DNA of 47,418 bases from CG-Epi1 sp964634895. GTDB taxonomy: Archaea; Thermoplasmatota; Poseidoniia; MGIII; CG-Epi1. The notes below the pieces were generated by a model. The model was not told the origin of the DNA. It ran no database searches and saw only the letters and a program-made list of their open reading frames with translations. Made by a program: the position numbers and the translations under genes. Below are positions 35,384 through 43,102 of the stretch, piece after piece; the stretch's first letter is position 1, and each line of letters begins with the position of its first letter. The stretch covers positions 1-47,418 of the forward strand of contig CAZWJS010000007.1 in NCBI GenBank assembly GCA_964634895.1, given 5' to 3'.

Positions 35384-36475
35384 ATGCAAATAGCTGTATT
35401 GGGAGGTGGAATGATAGGATCACTAATCTCACATGAATTATCAAAAGACTATAATATAACTGTATTTGACAATACTAAACTAAAATTAGAAAACATTAAA
35501 ACTATAAAAATAGATATTAATTCAAAAAAATTTATTGAAGAAATAAGAAATTATGATTTTGCAGTTAATTGCTTACCTGGATTTATGGGATTTAAAACTC
35601 TAAAGATTCTTATCAAGGAAGGAATTTCTTGTACTGATATTTCCTTTATGCCTGAAGATTGCCTACTTCTTCATGAAATGGCCATAAAAAATAATTGTAC
35701 TATAATACCTGACGCAGGAGTAGCTCCAGGGCTAAGCAATTTAATTATTGGGAATATTATTAGAGAAAATGATATAAATGAAATTAAAATTATGGTAGGG
35801 GGACTTCCTAAGATTAAGGACCCTCCATGGAATTATAAAGCGCCATTTTCACCTATAGACGTTATTGAAGAATATACTAGACCTACAAGAATAAGAATTA
35901 ATGGCAAGATTCAGACCAGGAATGCCCTCTCAGACAGACAAATATTTGAAGTTGAGGGAATTGGTGAACTGGAAGCATTTTTAACTGATGGACTAAGAAC
36001 CTTATTAAATTCGGATGAAAAAATTTCCAAAATTCCAAACATATCCGAATATACAATCAGATACCCGGGGCATGCTGATTTAATACAAAAAATGATAGAT
36101 GATGGAGAATTTTCAGAGGAAATAATAGTTTACAGAGGTAAAGAAATTACTGTAAAAGAAAGGACTTGTATGAAACTGTTTGATGAATGGAAATTGAAAA
36201 AAGAAGATGAGGAATTTACCTTTCTAATAATCATTGCAAAAACTTCTGATAATAATGATATAACATATACTGTTTATGATGAAGGACAGAATGGATGGAG
36301 TAGTATGTCAAGAACTACTGGCCTAACTGCATGTGCAATATCAAAATTACTATTTGAGAGTAAAATTAAAGAAAAAGGAATACTATGTCCGGAATTAATT
36401 GGTCAAAATGAAATGCATTACAATTTTATACTAAAATATCTAAATAACAAAGGAATTGAAATTAAGAGTAACTAG
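35384..36475 (+). CDS. Saccharopine dehydrogenase-family protein (363 aa)
   Basis: The NAD(P)-binding Rossmann motif is AVLGGGMIGSLISHEL. The continuing pattern DFAVNCLPGFMGFKTLKILI, then PEDCLLLHEMA, then DAGVAPGLSNLIIGNI is that of the saccharopine dehydrogenase / lysine 6-dehydrogenase group (COG1748). The reaction is an NAD(P)-dependent oxidoreduction of an amino-acid-like substrate, but these proteins are often misassigned, so I leave the substrate open. It starts five bases after SepF. It converges on the MFS gene with a 14-base overlap of coding ends. Confidence 0.85.
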   Translation: MQIAVLGGGMIGSLISHELSKDYNITVFDNTKLKLENIKTIKIDINSKKFIEEIRNYDFAVNCLPGFMGFKTLKILIKEGISCTDISFMPEDCLLLHEMAIKNNCTIIPDAGVAPGLSNLIIGNIIRENDINEIKIMVGGLPKIKDPPWNYKAPFSPIDVIEEYTRPTRIRINGKIQTRNALSDRQIFEVEGIGELEAFLTDGLRTLLNSDEKISKIPNISEYTIRYPGHADLIQKMIDDGEFSEEIIVYRGKEITVKERTCMKLFDEWKLKKEDEEFTFLIIIAKTSDNNDITYTVYDEGQNGWSSMSRTTGLTACAISKLLFESKIKEKGILCPELIGQNEMHYNFILKYLNNKGIEIKSN

Positions 36476-37604
36476 GGGCCTTTTGGTATGGTAACCAGCC
36501 TATTATAACGGCAATAAAAGCTAAAAAAGATCCAACAAAAAATACCTCTTGATAACTAAAATATAGAAGAAGGTGGCCTGCTAAAATACTACCAAGTCCT
36601 CCTCCTAACAATGTGAAGGAACTCAATAACCCCATAGCTCGAGCTCTCAACTGATAAGGAACAATGTCTGCAATAATTGAACGTGCTACTAAAAAATAAA
36701 GCATGAATATTGGAAGAACAAATGCAGCAGTTATCAAATAAACATTTTTAGTTGTTGAATAAATGAGCATGGAAATTAAAACAAAAAAACACGCGATTCG
36801 GACACCTATATGTCTAGGGTATCTATCAACTAATACTCCTGCATAAGGAGCTATCAAAGCATGAACAATTCCACTCAATAATACAATAACACCCATGCCT
36901 AAACTTGTCTTTGTAATCTCAGTCAAATATACTGGAGAAAAACTGAGGAAAAACATATATCCCATAAACAACACAAATGACGTAGCAAAAAGGCGAAAAA
37001 GTTTCCAAAAATATGGTGTAAAATCAGCATCTAGCTCTTTTCTCTCAACTGACCTTTCTGTAACTCCCATATATCCTACTACTGCAAATGTCGCAATTGA
37101 ACCCGTAAGAATGAACGAAAATATTATAGAAGAATTAGCTGAACCATAGTCTTCAGAAATAATTAAAAAGCCTCCTACAAAAGCGCCTACGCCCCAACCT
37201 AAACCTAATACTGATTCTAATCTTCCCATCAAAGTAGCCCTTGCTTTAGGATCTAATTCAGAAAACAATGTAGATATTTGGACCATGCCACCCAAAAAAA
37301 AAGACTGTATGGTCCGAATAATGACTAAACCCATTGGACCAAGCCAAGGTAGTGGTAAATACAAAATTGCTGAAATGATAGAGCAAAGAACAACCACAGA
37401 ACGTCTGTTCTTCCATTTATCGGCCAAAACCCCCCAAAATGTAGAACCAAGAACTAAAGCAAAGTTGGGCAATCCAACAACAAGACCCAAAGTTCCAAAA
37501 TCGGCTAATGCCTTGGCCTGCATTCTAACTATAACAAAAGCTAAACCTTGAGTTATATTATAACACAATGCACCAAATAAAGCAAGACTAATTTTATTAT
37601 GCAC
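36462..37604 (-). CDS. MFS transporter (380 aa)
   Basis: Twelve hydrophobic segments are visible. The loop between helices 2 and 3 carries GVLADKWKNRRSVV, the MFS motif A (G-LaDr-GRR), with a degenerate repeat in the second half (GVLVDRYPRHIGVR). Length is typical. Substrate unknown; the family covers sugars, drugs, acids and siderophores. The start is GTG at 37604. An inverted repeat overlaps its probable TATA region. Confidence 0.88.
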   Translation of the reverse strand: MHNKISLALFGALCYNITQGLAFVIVRMQAKALADFGTLGLVVGLPNFALVLGSTFWGVLADKWKNRRSVVVLCSIISAILYLPLPWLGPMGLVIIRTIQSFFLGGMVQISTLFSELDPKARATLMGRLESVLGLGWGVGAFVGGFLIISEDYGSANSSIIFSFILTGSIATFAVVGYMGVTERSVERKELDADFTPYFWKLFRLFATSFVLFMGYMFFLSFSPVYLTEITKTSLGMGVIVLLSGIVHALIAPYAGVLVDRYPRHIGVRIACFFVLISMLIYSTTKNVYLITAAFVLPIFMLYFLVARSIIADIVPYQLRARAMGLLSSFTLLGGGLGSILAGHLLLYFSYQEVFFVGSFLAFIAVIIGWLPYQKAPSYS

Positions 37605-37608
37605 ATTA

Positions 37609-37632
37609 CACTAAAGAACACACTATTTAGTG
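37609..37632. promoter_or_regulatory. Inverted repeat in the MFS/IPK divergent gap
   Basis: CACTAAA (37609-37615) and TTTAGTG (37626-37632) are perfect arms around a 10-base spacer. The right arm includes a TATA-like CTAAATAG (minus strand) about 20-28 bases before the MFS GTG start. A repressor bound here would block that promoter, so it is a candidate operator. Confidence 0.4.
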
Positions 37633-37677
37633 AGTACTGCATCTTTTTGAAAGGGGGCCTATACTAATTGAGAAGTG

Positions 37678-38451
37678 ATGACTAAGGAAAGTATACTGTT
37701 GAAATTCGGAGGTTCTGTAATTACCAACAAGCAGAGTATGATGCCATCAATCAACGAGTCTAATCTAGATAAAATTGGAAATTTAATAAATACTAAAAAA
37801 TACGATTTAATCATCGTACACGGCGCTGGCTCATTTGGGCATCCTATTGCTAAAGAATTCAAACTTTCAGAGGGTATTATTGATAATAAAAGACAAGAAA
37901 ATGCTGTACAAAAAACAAGAGAACAATTGCAAGAATTGAATAACCGCTTTTGCCAATCATTGATTAAAATAAATACTGAAACTATAATACCTTCAGAATT
38001 TATGGAAACGAAAGGTCCAAAAGAAATAATAAAATTCCCAAAAGATGCTTTTGACAGAGCTATGAATGAAGGTAAAGTACCTGTTACTTTTGGAGACGTC
38101 ACAAAAGATGTTATTCAAGGAATAAATATACTTAGTGGAGATATTATAATGAAAAAATTAGCTGAAATTTATAGGCCTAGATTCACAATATTTCTAATGG
38201 ATCTCCCTGGTGTACTTGACAATGCTCCAAATGATAGTGAATCAGAAATTATTCCTTTGGTGAATTCAGTGAAACTTGACACGCTTAGAAACAAAATTGA
38301 TATGAATAATATTGACGTTACTGGAGGAATAATAGGTAAAATTGAATCAGCTAGAGAAATTTCCAAATACAGCGAAACTTGGATAACTAATTTAGATTCT
38401 TTAGAGAGATGCCTCAAAGGTAAGCCAAGAGGAACTCAGGTGGTAGTCTGA
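37678..38451 (+). CDS. ipk: Isopentenyl phosphate kinase (257 aa)
   Basis: An amino-acid-kinase fold protein. SILLKFGGSVITNK is the N-terminal phosphate-binding Gly-rich segment, and LIIVHGAGSFGHPIAKEF carries the two histidines (HGAGSFGH) that mark isopentenyl phosphate kinase. ILSGDIIMKKLAEI and DVTGGIIGKIESAREIS complete the nucleotide site. The enzyme phosphorylates isopentenyl phosphate to IPP, the last step of the archaeal alternative mevalonate route, consistent with the HMG-CoA reductase about 9 kb upstream. I use the ATG at 37678; a GTG directly before it is possible. Confidence 0.93.
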   Translation: MTKESILLKFGGSVITNKQSMMPSINESNLDKIGNLINTKKYDLIIVHGAGSFGHPIAKEFKLSEGIIDNKRQENAVQKTREQLQELNNRFCQSLIKINTETIIPSEFMETKGPKEIIKFPKDAFDRAMNEGKVPVTFGDVTKDVIQGINILSGDIIMKKLAEIYRPRFTIFLMDLPGVLDNAPNDSESEIIPLVNSVKLDTLRNKIDMNNIDVTGGIIGKIESAREISKYSETWITNLDSLERCLKGKPRGTQVVV

Positions 38452-38513
38452 GAGAACCTGGCAAAGGTGATTTAGGAAAGTTTTTCCTCTCAATAATTAA
38501 CTTAGAAGTTTCT

Positions 38514-39140
38514 ATGGAACAAGCTGCTGAGATTAGTGGATTGGACATTGAAAAAATAGCTGAAATTATCTCTTCACCTGTATCTCAACAGTTTTTTACT
38601 CGAAACAATGATGATGATCTAATAATAAGTTGCCGCTATGACTGGTTTCTAGATAATTTAGTTAAGAAAATAAACTTGAGAAAAGACGAAGAGAATATAT
38701 TAAAAGATATAATATATGAAAAATTCCCTGTACACTTGGAGAGATACTGGAGTGAAGATGGTGTTGTAATAAGAGAATTAGATGCTAGAACAGTTGAAGA
38801 ATGGATGGAAAATGAGTTGTCATTTTTAGCGGGATTTTCTCTCTGGTTCAGAGAGAAAGAAAAAAAAGGTGAAGTGGATTTATCTGCACTGGTATCTAAT
38901 GCTACTGGTGAAGAGGTAAAAGCATCAGGTAAAATAGAATTTGATAAAGAAAGATTAGAATTATTAAAAGGACTACCGGGTAAAACAATGACGGCTCTAA
39001 TGGAGATGAGTCCTGCTGGAAGAATAGCATACCGGAGTATGGATATGGCAATAATACAAGGTTTATCAGAGGGAGACAAAAAATATGCTAATTCTATGAA
39101 AGAAAGAACACAAAACAAATCATGGTGGAAATTTTGGTGA
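38514..39140 (+). CDS. Hypothetical soluble protein (208 aa)
   Basis: I do not recognise a family. There is no signal peptide or membrane helix. The N-terminal third resembles a short helical domain (AEISGLDIEKIAEIISSPVS), followed by a mixed alpha/beta region with several Trp and acidic patches, and a segment TGEEVKASGKIEFDKERLELL. The C terminus ends in the unusual basic-aromatic tail KSWWKFW. It begins 62 bases after the IPK stop on the same strand, so it may share that transcript. Confidence 0.72.
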   Translation: MEQAAEISGLDIEKIAEIISSPVSQQFFTRNNDDDLIISCRYDWFLDNLVKKINLRKDEENILKDIIYEKFPVHLERYWSEDGVVIRELDARTVEEWMENELSFLAGFSLWFREKEKKGEVDLSALVSNATGEEVKASGKIEFDKERLELLKGLPGKTMTALMEMSPAGRIAYRSMDMAIIQGLSEGDKKYANSMKERTQNKSWWKFW

Positions 39141-39145
39141 GAGCC

Positions 39146-39400
39146 TTAATCTTCAACTGATTGAGTTCCAGGTTTAAACAATTTGTTACTTTCTGCATCT
39201 CTTTGTTGAGGATTAAGTTTCCTTGCCAAATCACCGTTTAAATCTATAAAATAAAGAAATCCTTCTTCTCTATCAATACCAGTTTCCGAAATCAAAGTCT
39301 TTTTACCTCCTTGATGTTTCCAAACTTCACCATTGAATTCAACAAAATACAAGAAACCTTGAGGTTTTGGTAATCCCAGTTTTTTTACGACTTCAGCCAT
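39146..39400 (-). CDS. Small protein with duplicated YF-x-N-G motif, next to L10e (84 aa)
   Basis: Two tandem units are visible: GFLYFVEFNGEVWK (residues 15-28) and GFLYFIDLNGDLAR (48-61), each followed by a basic stretch. The unit looks like a beta hairpin with a Asn-Gly turn. I recall similar single-unit small proteins in other prokaryotes but know no function. Its ATG follows the L10e stop with no gap, so it is cotranscribed with a ribosomal protein gene. Confidence 0.78.
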   Translation of the reverse strand: MAEVVKKLGLPKPQGFLYFVEFNGEVWKHQGGKKTLISETGIDREEGFLYFIDLNGDLARKLNPQQRDAESNKLFKPGTQSVED

Positions 39401-39904
39401 CTAATTTTGATTTACTCGTATCGAACAAGGGGTTGGTAGTTTATGAGAAGATTTTCTTAATGCTTCCTTAGCCTCGATTAAGAAATCTTCAGAAGTCCTA
39501 AGAGTAATTAATTTTTGACCTGGCTTAACTCTTGCTGCAGTTCCTACAGTTCGTCCAAAAGACTTACGCATACCCATTGATACACGATCTGCTCCAGCAC
39601 CCTGAGCTATTTTATTATGTCGAAGAACATGATGTGGATAAGTTCTTACTTTTAAGTGATAACCTTCTCTTCCTGCATGATTTTGAATATACCTATTAGC
39701 CGTCACTCTTGCTGATTCCAAAGCATTATGCCTTACCAAACATTCTTCTTGGGCTGATAGGGTGACCTCAACTGCATAACTATCATTTGGAGTGCCAACA
39801 TCAAACTGAGTTATACGACTAGCTGGAACGCCTCCGATGTATTCTTTACGAGTGTAGGCTTTTTTCTTTCCCCGAAACATATGGGCTGGGTTTTTCTTGG
39901 CCAT
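39401..39904 (-). CDS. rpl10e: Ribosomal protein L10e / uL16 (167 aa)
   Basis: A clear archaeal/eukaryotic L10e: MAKKNPAHMFRGKKKAYTRK at the start, then the YHLKVRTYPHHVLRHNKIA segment and GADRVSMGMRKSFGRTVGTA, the rRNA-binding block of the large-subunit protein that lies near the A-site tRNA. Length is normal. A TATA-like GATTTAAATAG (minus strand, about 39938-39948) sits some 35 bases upstream and an AGGTTA follows it as a possible SD. It diverges from sucC. Confidence 0.96.
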   Translation of the reverse strand: MAKKNPAHMFRGKKKAYTRKEYIGGVPASRITQFDVGTPNDSYAVEVTLSAQEECLVRHNALESARVTANRYIQNHAGREGYHLKVRTYPHHVLRHNKIAQGAGADRVSMGMRKSFGRTVGTAARVKPGQKLITLRTSEDFLIEAKEALRKSSHKLPTPCSIRVNQN

Positions 39905-40006
39905 GTGCTAACCTGCCTTTGGCGCCAGATTGTGTTCTATTTAAATCTTTATGTAAATTATGGCTTATCCCTTATCATATTAAACCCCAATCTTTGTGCA
40001 TCAATA

Positions 40007-41176
40007 ATGAATATTCATGAGTACCAAGCAAAAGACCTTTTCAGGCAATATAATGTTAAGACTCTAAAAGGCGTTATTGCCTCTAATTCTGATGAAGCTG
40101 CTCGGGCATGTAACACACTAGGTGGAAAAGTATGGGTTGTTAAAGCCCAAGTCCATGCTGGGGGAAGAGGAAAGGGCGGTGGGATTATTCTATGTCGCTC
40201 TGTAAATGAAGTTCATGAAGCTGCTGAAAAGTTAATAGGTACGAACCTAATAACACCGCAAACAACTTCAGAGGGTGTTAAAATTCAAAAGATATATGTT
40301 GAAGAAGGTTGTAATATTGCTAAAGAATTTTACCTAGGAATTGTTCTTGATAGAGATAAAGAATTGCCCGTTATTATGGCATCAACAGAAGGTGGAATTG
40401 AAATTGAAGAAATTGCTAAAAAAAATCCTGAAAAAATATTGAAAACACATATTAATCCTATAACTGGTTTAGGTGATTGGCAAGCAAGAAAGATTGCATT
40501 TGGTCTTGGACTAAAAGGTAAACAAATAAAATCGGGAATTGATTTTATGAAGAAATTATACAGTTTGTTTGCAGATCTTGATTGCTCCATTGTAGAAATA
40601 AATCCATTAGTAGTTACTTCTGAGGATGAAGTTATAGCACTTGATGCAAAGATAAATTTTGATAGTTCAGCATTGTTTAAACATCCCAACATTGAATCAC
40701 TAAGAGATATAACTGAAGAAGAACCATTAGAAACTGAAGCAACCGAGGTAGGACTGAATTACATCAAACTAGACGGTGAAATTGGTTGTATGGTTAATGG
40801 GGCTGGATTGGCAATGGCTACTATGGACATAATCAAATTACATGGAAGCGAACCTGCAAACTTTCTTGATGTAGGAGGGGGTGCTACAGCAGAACAAGTG
40901 GCAAAGGGTTTCCAAATAATTTTATCAGATTCTGGAGTCAAAGCTATTTTTGTAAATATATTTGGAGGAATAATGCGTTGTGATTTTATTGCTGAGGGTA
41001 TAATAACTGCAGCTAAGGAAGTTAACATAAATGTTCCACTAGTTGTTCGTTTAGCTGGGACAAATGTAGAATTGGGAAAGAAGATGCTCATTGATTCTGG
41101 ATTAGAACTTATTGCTGCTGATGACATGGATGATGGTGCAAAGAAAGCAATTAACGCTGTTAGAGGTGGAACATGA
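40007..41176 (+). CDS. sucC: Succinyl-CoA synthetase beta subunit (389 aa)
   Basis: MNIHEYQAKDLFRQYNVKTL is the standard ATP-grasp start. WVVKAQVHAGGRGKGGG binds nucleotide, and the C-terminal ligase domain shows EIGCMVNGAGLAMATMD, ANFLDVGGGA and FVNIFGGIMRCDFIA. With the alpha subunit it interconverts succinyl-CoA and succinate with ATP or GTP formation in the TCA cycle. The frame is open upstream to 39881, but similarity starts at the ATG at 40007, where an AT box (TCATATTAAACC) lies about 20-30 bases before it. A 4-base overlap joins sucD. Confidence 0.95.
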   Translation: MNIHEYQAKDLFRQYNVKTLKGVIASNSDEAARACNTLGGKVWVVKAQVHAGGRGKGGGIILCRSVNEVHEAAEKLIGTNLITPQTTSEGVKIQKIYVEEGCNIAKEFYLGIVLDRDKELPVIMASTEGGIEIEEIAKKNPEKILKTHINPITGLGDWQARKIAFGLGLKGKQIKSGIDFMKKLYSLFADLDCSIVEINPLVVTSEDEVIALDAKINFDSSALFKHPNIESLRDITEEEPLETEATEVGLNYIKLDGEIGCMVNGAGLAMATMDIIKLHGSEPANFLDVGGGATAEQVAKGFQIILSDSGVKAIFVNIFGGIMRCDFIAEGIITAAKEVNINVPLVVRLAGTNVELGKKMLIDSGLELIAADDMDDGAKKAINAVRGGT

Positions 41177-42036
41177 GTATTTGGCTAGATTCTAATAGTA
41201 AAATTGTAGTTCAAGGCATCACTGGAAAGAATGGCCAATTCCACACTGAACAGATGCTAAATTATGGAACTAAAATTGTAGGTGGGGTAACTCCTGGAAA
41301 AGGTGGGAAGGAAACTCTGGGACTGCCAATTTGGGATACGGTTGATGAATCTGTGGAAAATGGTGCAAACGTTTCATGTGTTTTCGTACCTCCACCTTTT
41401 GCAGCTGATGCAATAATGGAATCTGCGGATGCTGGAATTGACTTAATTGTTGCAATCACAGAAGGAATACCTGCATTAGATATGGTTAAAACAAAAAAAT
41501 ATGTCAACTCAAAAAATACAAGATTGATAGGACCAAACTGCCCGGGAATAATAACACCATCACAAAGTAAAGTAGGCATAATGCCAGGGCACATACACAG
41601 AAAAGGTAATGTTGGTATAATATCTAGGTCCGGTACTTTAACATATGAAGCTGTGAATCAAGTAACCGAACTTGGAATGGGACAATCTACATGTGTAGGA
41701 ATAGGAGGTGATCCTGTTAATGGTACCAACTTCATTGATTGCTTAAAGGCCTTTGAAGAAGATAATGAGACAAAAACAATAATTATGATTGGAGAAATTG
41801 GAGGAACTGCTGAAGAATTAGCTGCAGAATATGTTAGAGAAAATATAGCAAAGCCCGTAGTAGGATTTATCGCAGGTAGAACTGCACCACCTGGCAAAAG
41901 AATGGGGCATGCAGGGGCAATAATTTCAGGTGGTAAAGGTACGGCCAAAGAAAAAATGAAAGCTATGGAAAGGGCAGGCATACATGTAACTGAGAATCCA
42001 TCGGAATTAGGTAAAACCCTAGAAGAAATCATTTAA
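41173..42036 (+). CDS. sucD: Succinyl-CoA synthetase alpha subunit (287 aa)
   Basis: The CoA-binding Rossmann domain shows VVQGITGKNGQFHTEQML and GTKIVGGVTPGKGG. The second domain has GPNCPGIITP and ISRSGTLTYEAV. MGHAGAIISGGKGTA contains the phosphohistidine (the His in GHAGA). Length is standard (about 290 aa). It overlaps sucC by four bases (ATGA), giving balanced expression of the heterodimer. Confidence 0.96.
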   Translation: MSIWLDSNSKIVVQGITGKNGQFHTEQMLNYGTKIVGGVTPGKGGKETLGLPIWDTVDESVENGANVSCVFVPPPFAADAIMESADAGIDLIVAITEGIPALDMVKTKKYVNSKNTRLIGPNCPGIITPSQSKVGIMPGHIHRKGNVGIISRSGTLTYEAVNQVTELGMGQSTCVGIGGDPVNGTNFIDCLKAFEEDNETKTIIMIGEIGGTAEELAAEYVRENIAKPVVGFIAGRTAPPGKRMGHAGAIISGGKGTAKEKMKAMERAGIHVTENPSELGKTLEEII

Positions 42037-42053
42037 TTGAAAAAATTTAGTAA

Positions 42054-42063
42054 ACTTTAAATA
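42054..42063 (+). promoter_or_regulatory. TATA-like box of the gar1-tfb operon
   Basis: ACTTTAAATA ends 21 bases before the ATG at 42084; the same decamer precedes the gene at 3712. The spacing predicts a leaderless message. Confidence 0.65.
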
Positions 42064-42083
42064 CAAGTTCTCAAAAGTATAAT

Positions 42084-42308
42084 ATGAACTGCCTTGGAAA
42101 AGTCACACATTTGAACTCAAGGAATTGTGCGATTGTAAATACTAAGAAGAAAATATCCAAGAATACGAAAGTCTATGATTCTGAAGGGAAATTGGTTGGA
42201 AAAGTTGTGAATATATTTGGGCCTGTAAGCAAACCTTACTTAGCTATTTCTGCGAATAAAGGTTTTCGTATTACACGTCTTATAGGAAGAGAAGTATACA
42301 ACAAATGA
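42084..42308 (+). CDS. gar1: Gar1-like H/ACA RNP protein (74 aa)
   Basis: A short RNA-binding beta-barrel. NCLGKVTHLNSRNCAIVNT is the opening strand pair, and KVYDSEGKLVGKVVNIFGPVSKPYLAI is the signature region of Gar1 (G-V-DIFGPV--PY--V). Gar1 assists H/ACA-guided pseudouridylation with Cbf5. The pairing with a TFB gene is a known archaeal arrangement and supports the assignment. The stop overlaps the TFB start (ATGA). Confidence 0.9.
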   Translation: MNCLGKVTHLNSRNCAIVNTKKKISKNTKVYDSEGKLVGKVVNIFGPVSKPYLAISANKGFRITRLIGREVYNK

Positions 42309-43102
42309 ATATTAACTGCCCAGATTGCAAAAGCCAAGAAATAAAAGATGAAGGTGACGGTATCATGTCTTGTAACCAATGTGATCTTATATTTGATGCA
42401 GGACCCCAATGGATTAAGTATAATCCAAGTTTAAAATCTGATAAAAATACACAAATGCTTACAAATAAAAATCAAGTAACTTCCAAAACAATACTTAAAT
42501 GGCAAAAGGAAACAAGAGGTGGAAATTTAGGAAGTAGAAGCATTTTAATGGCTTCTGATGAAATAGAAAGAATTGCTAATGAGCTTAAACTAAATGTCAC
42601 AATAAAAGAATCTGCATTGGAATTATTTTCAAGTTCATCCAAAGAAGGAATTGTAAGAGGAAGAAGTAGTGAAAAAATTGCAGCAGCTGCAATCTATACG
42701 GCCTGTAGGATGGCCAACATACCAAGAACATTGGATGAAGTTGCAAGTAAGACAAATTTAAATCGAAACGAACTTAGTAGATTACATAGACTAATCACAA
42801 GAAGACTCAAACTGCAGATTCATGCTGCAGGTACTGCAAATTTCTTATCAAGATTTGCATCCAAACTTTCAATACCAAAGGACGTTGAAGATGAGGCAAG
42901 AACTATAATTGAATCTGTAGAAAGGAAACACTATAGTCAAGGAATATCTCCGAATGCAATGTTGGGAGCTGCTTTGTATATTGCATGTCGTTCAAAAAAA
43001 ATTAGAAGAAGTCAATTAGAAATTGCTAAAGTTGTTGGTACATCTGAAGTGACTCTAAGAAATAGATCAAAACAAATATTATCTTTTATTAATCCTGAAT
43101 AA
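42305..43102 (+). CDS. tfb: Transcription initiation factor B with shortened B-reader region (265 aa)
   Basis: The N-terminal zinc ribbon has C5, C8, C23 and C26 (CPDC, CNQC). The usual DxGPEW follows as DAGPQW. Two cyclin-like repeats cover about residues 72-160 and 165-262; GRSSEKIAAAAIYTACRMAN and SPNAMLGAALYIACRSKKIR are their hallmark helices, and VTLRNRSKQIL is the usual end. Between the ribbon and the linker KWQKETR only about 30 residues are present, against about 50 in the Pyrococcus TFB I recall, and the RSRTGAP and HDKGLST elements are absent. TFB links TBP-DNA to RNA polymerase; the missing part is the B-reader, which helps start-site selection. Confidence 0.92.
   Translation: MNINCPDCKSQEIKDEGDGIMSCNQCDLIFDAGPQWIKYNPSLKSDKNTQMLTNKNQVTSKTILKWQKETRGGNLGSRSILMASDEIERIANELKLNVTIKESALELFSSSSKEGIVRGRSSEKIAAAAIYTACRMANIPRTLDEVASKTNLNRNELSRLHRLITRRLKLQIHAAGTANFLSRFASKLSIPKDVEDEARTIIESVERKHYSQGISPNAMLGAALYIACRSKKIRRSQLEIAKVVGTSEVTLRNRSKQILSFINPE

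Noticed and set aside
37675..37681. GTGATGA resembling a C box of a C/D guide RNA
   Set aside because: It is simply the start of the IPK gene, and no D box or C'/D' pair lies at a fitting distance.
38474..38488. A small hairpin AGGAAA-GTT-TTTCCT after IPK, as a terminator
   Set aside because: The stem is short and AT-rich, no run of T follows, and archaeal termination does not depend on such hairpins; too weak to call.
39881..40006. A 42-residue N-terminal extension of sucC
   Set aside because: The frame is open, but it overlaps the L10e start and contains promoter-like AT boxes; similarity to SucC begins at the ATG at 40007.
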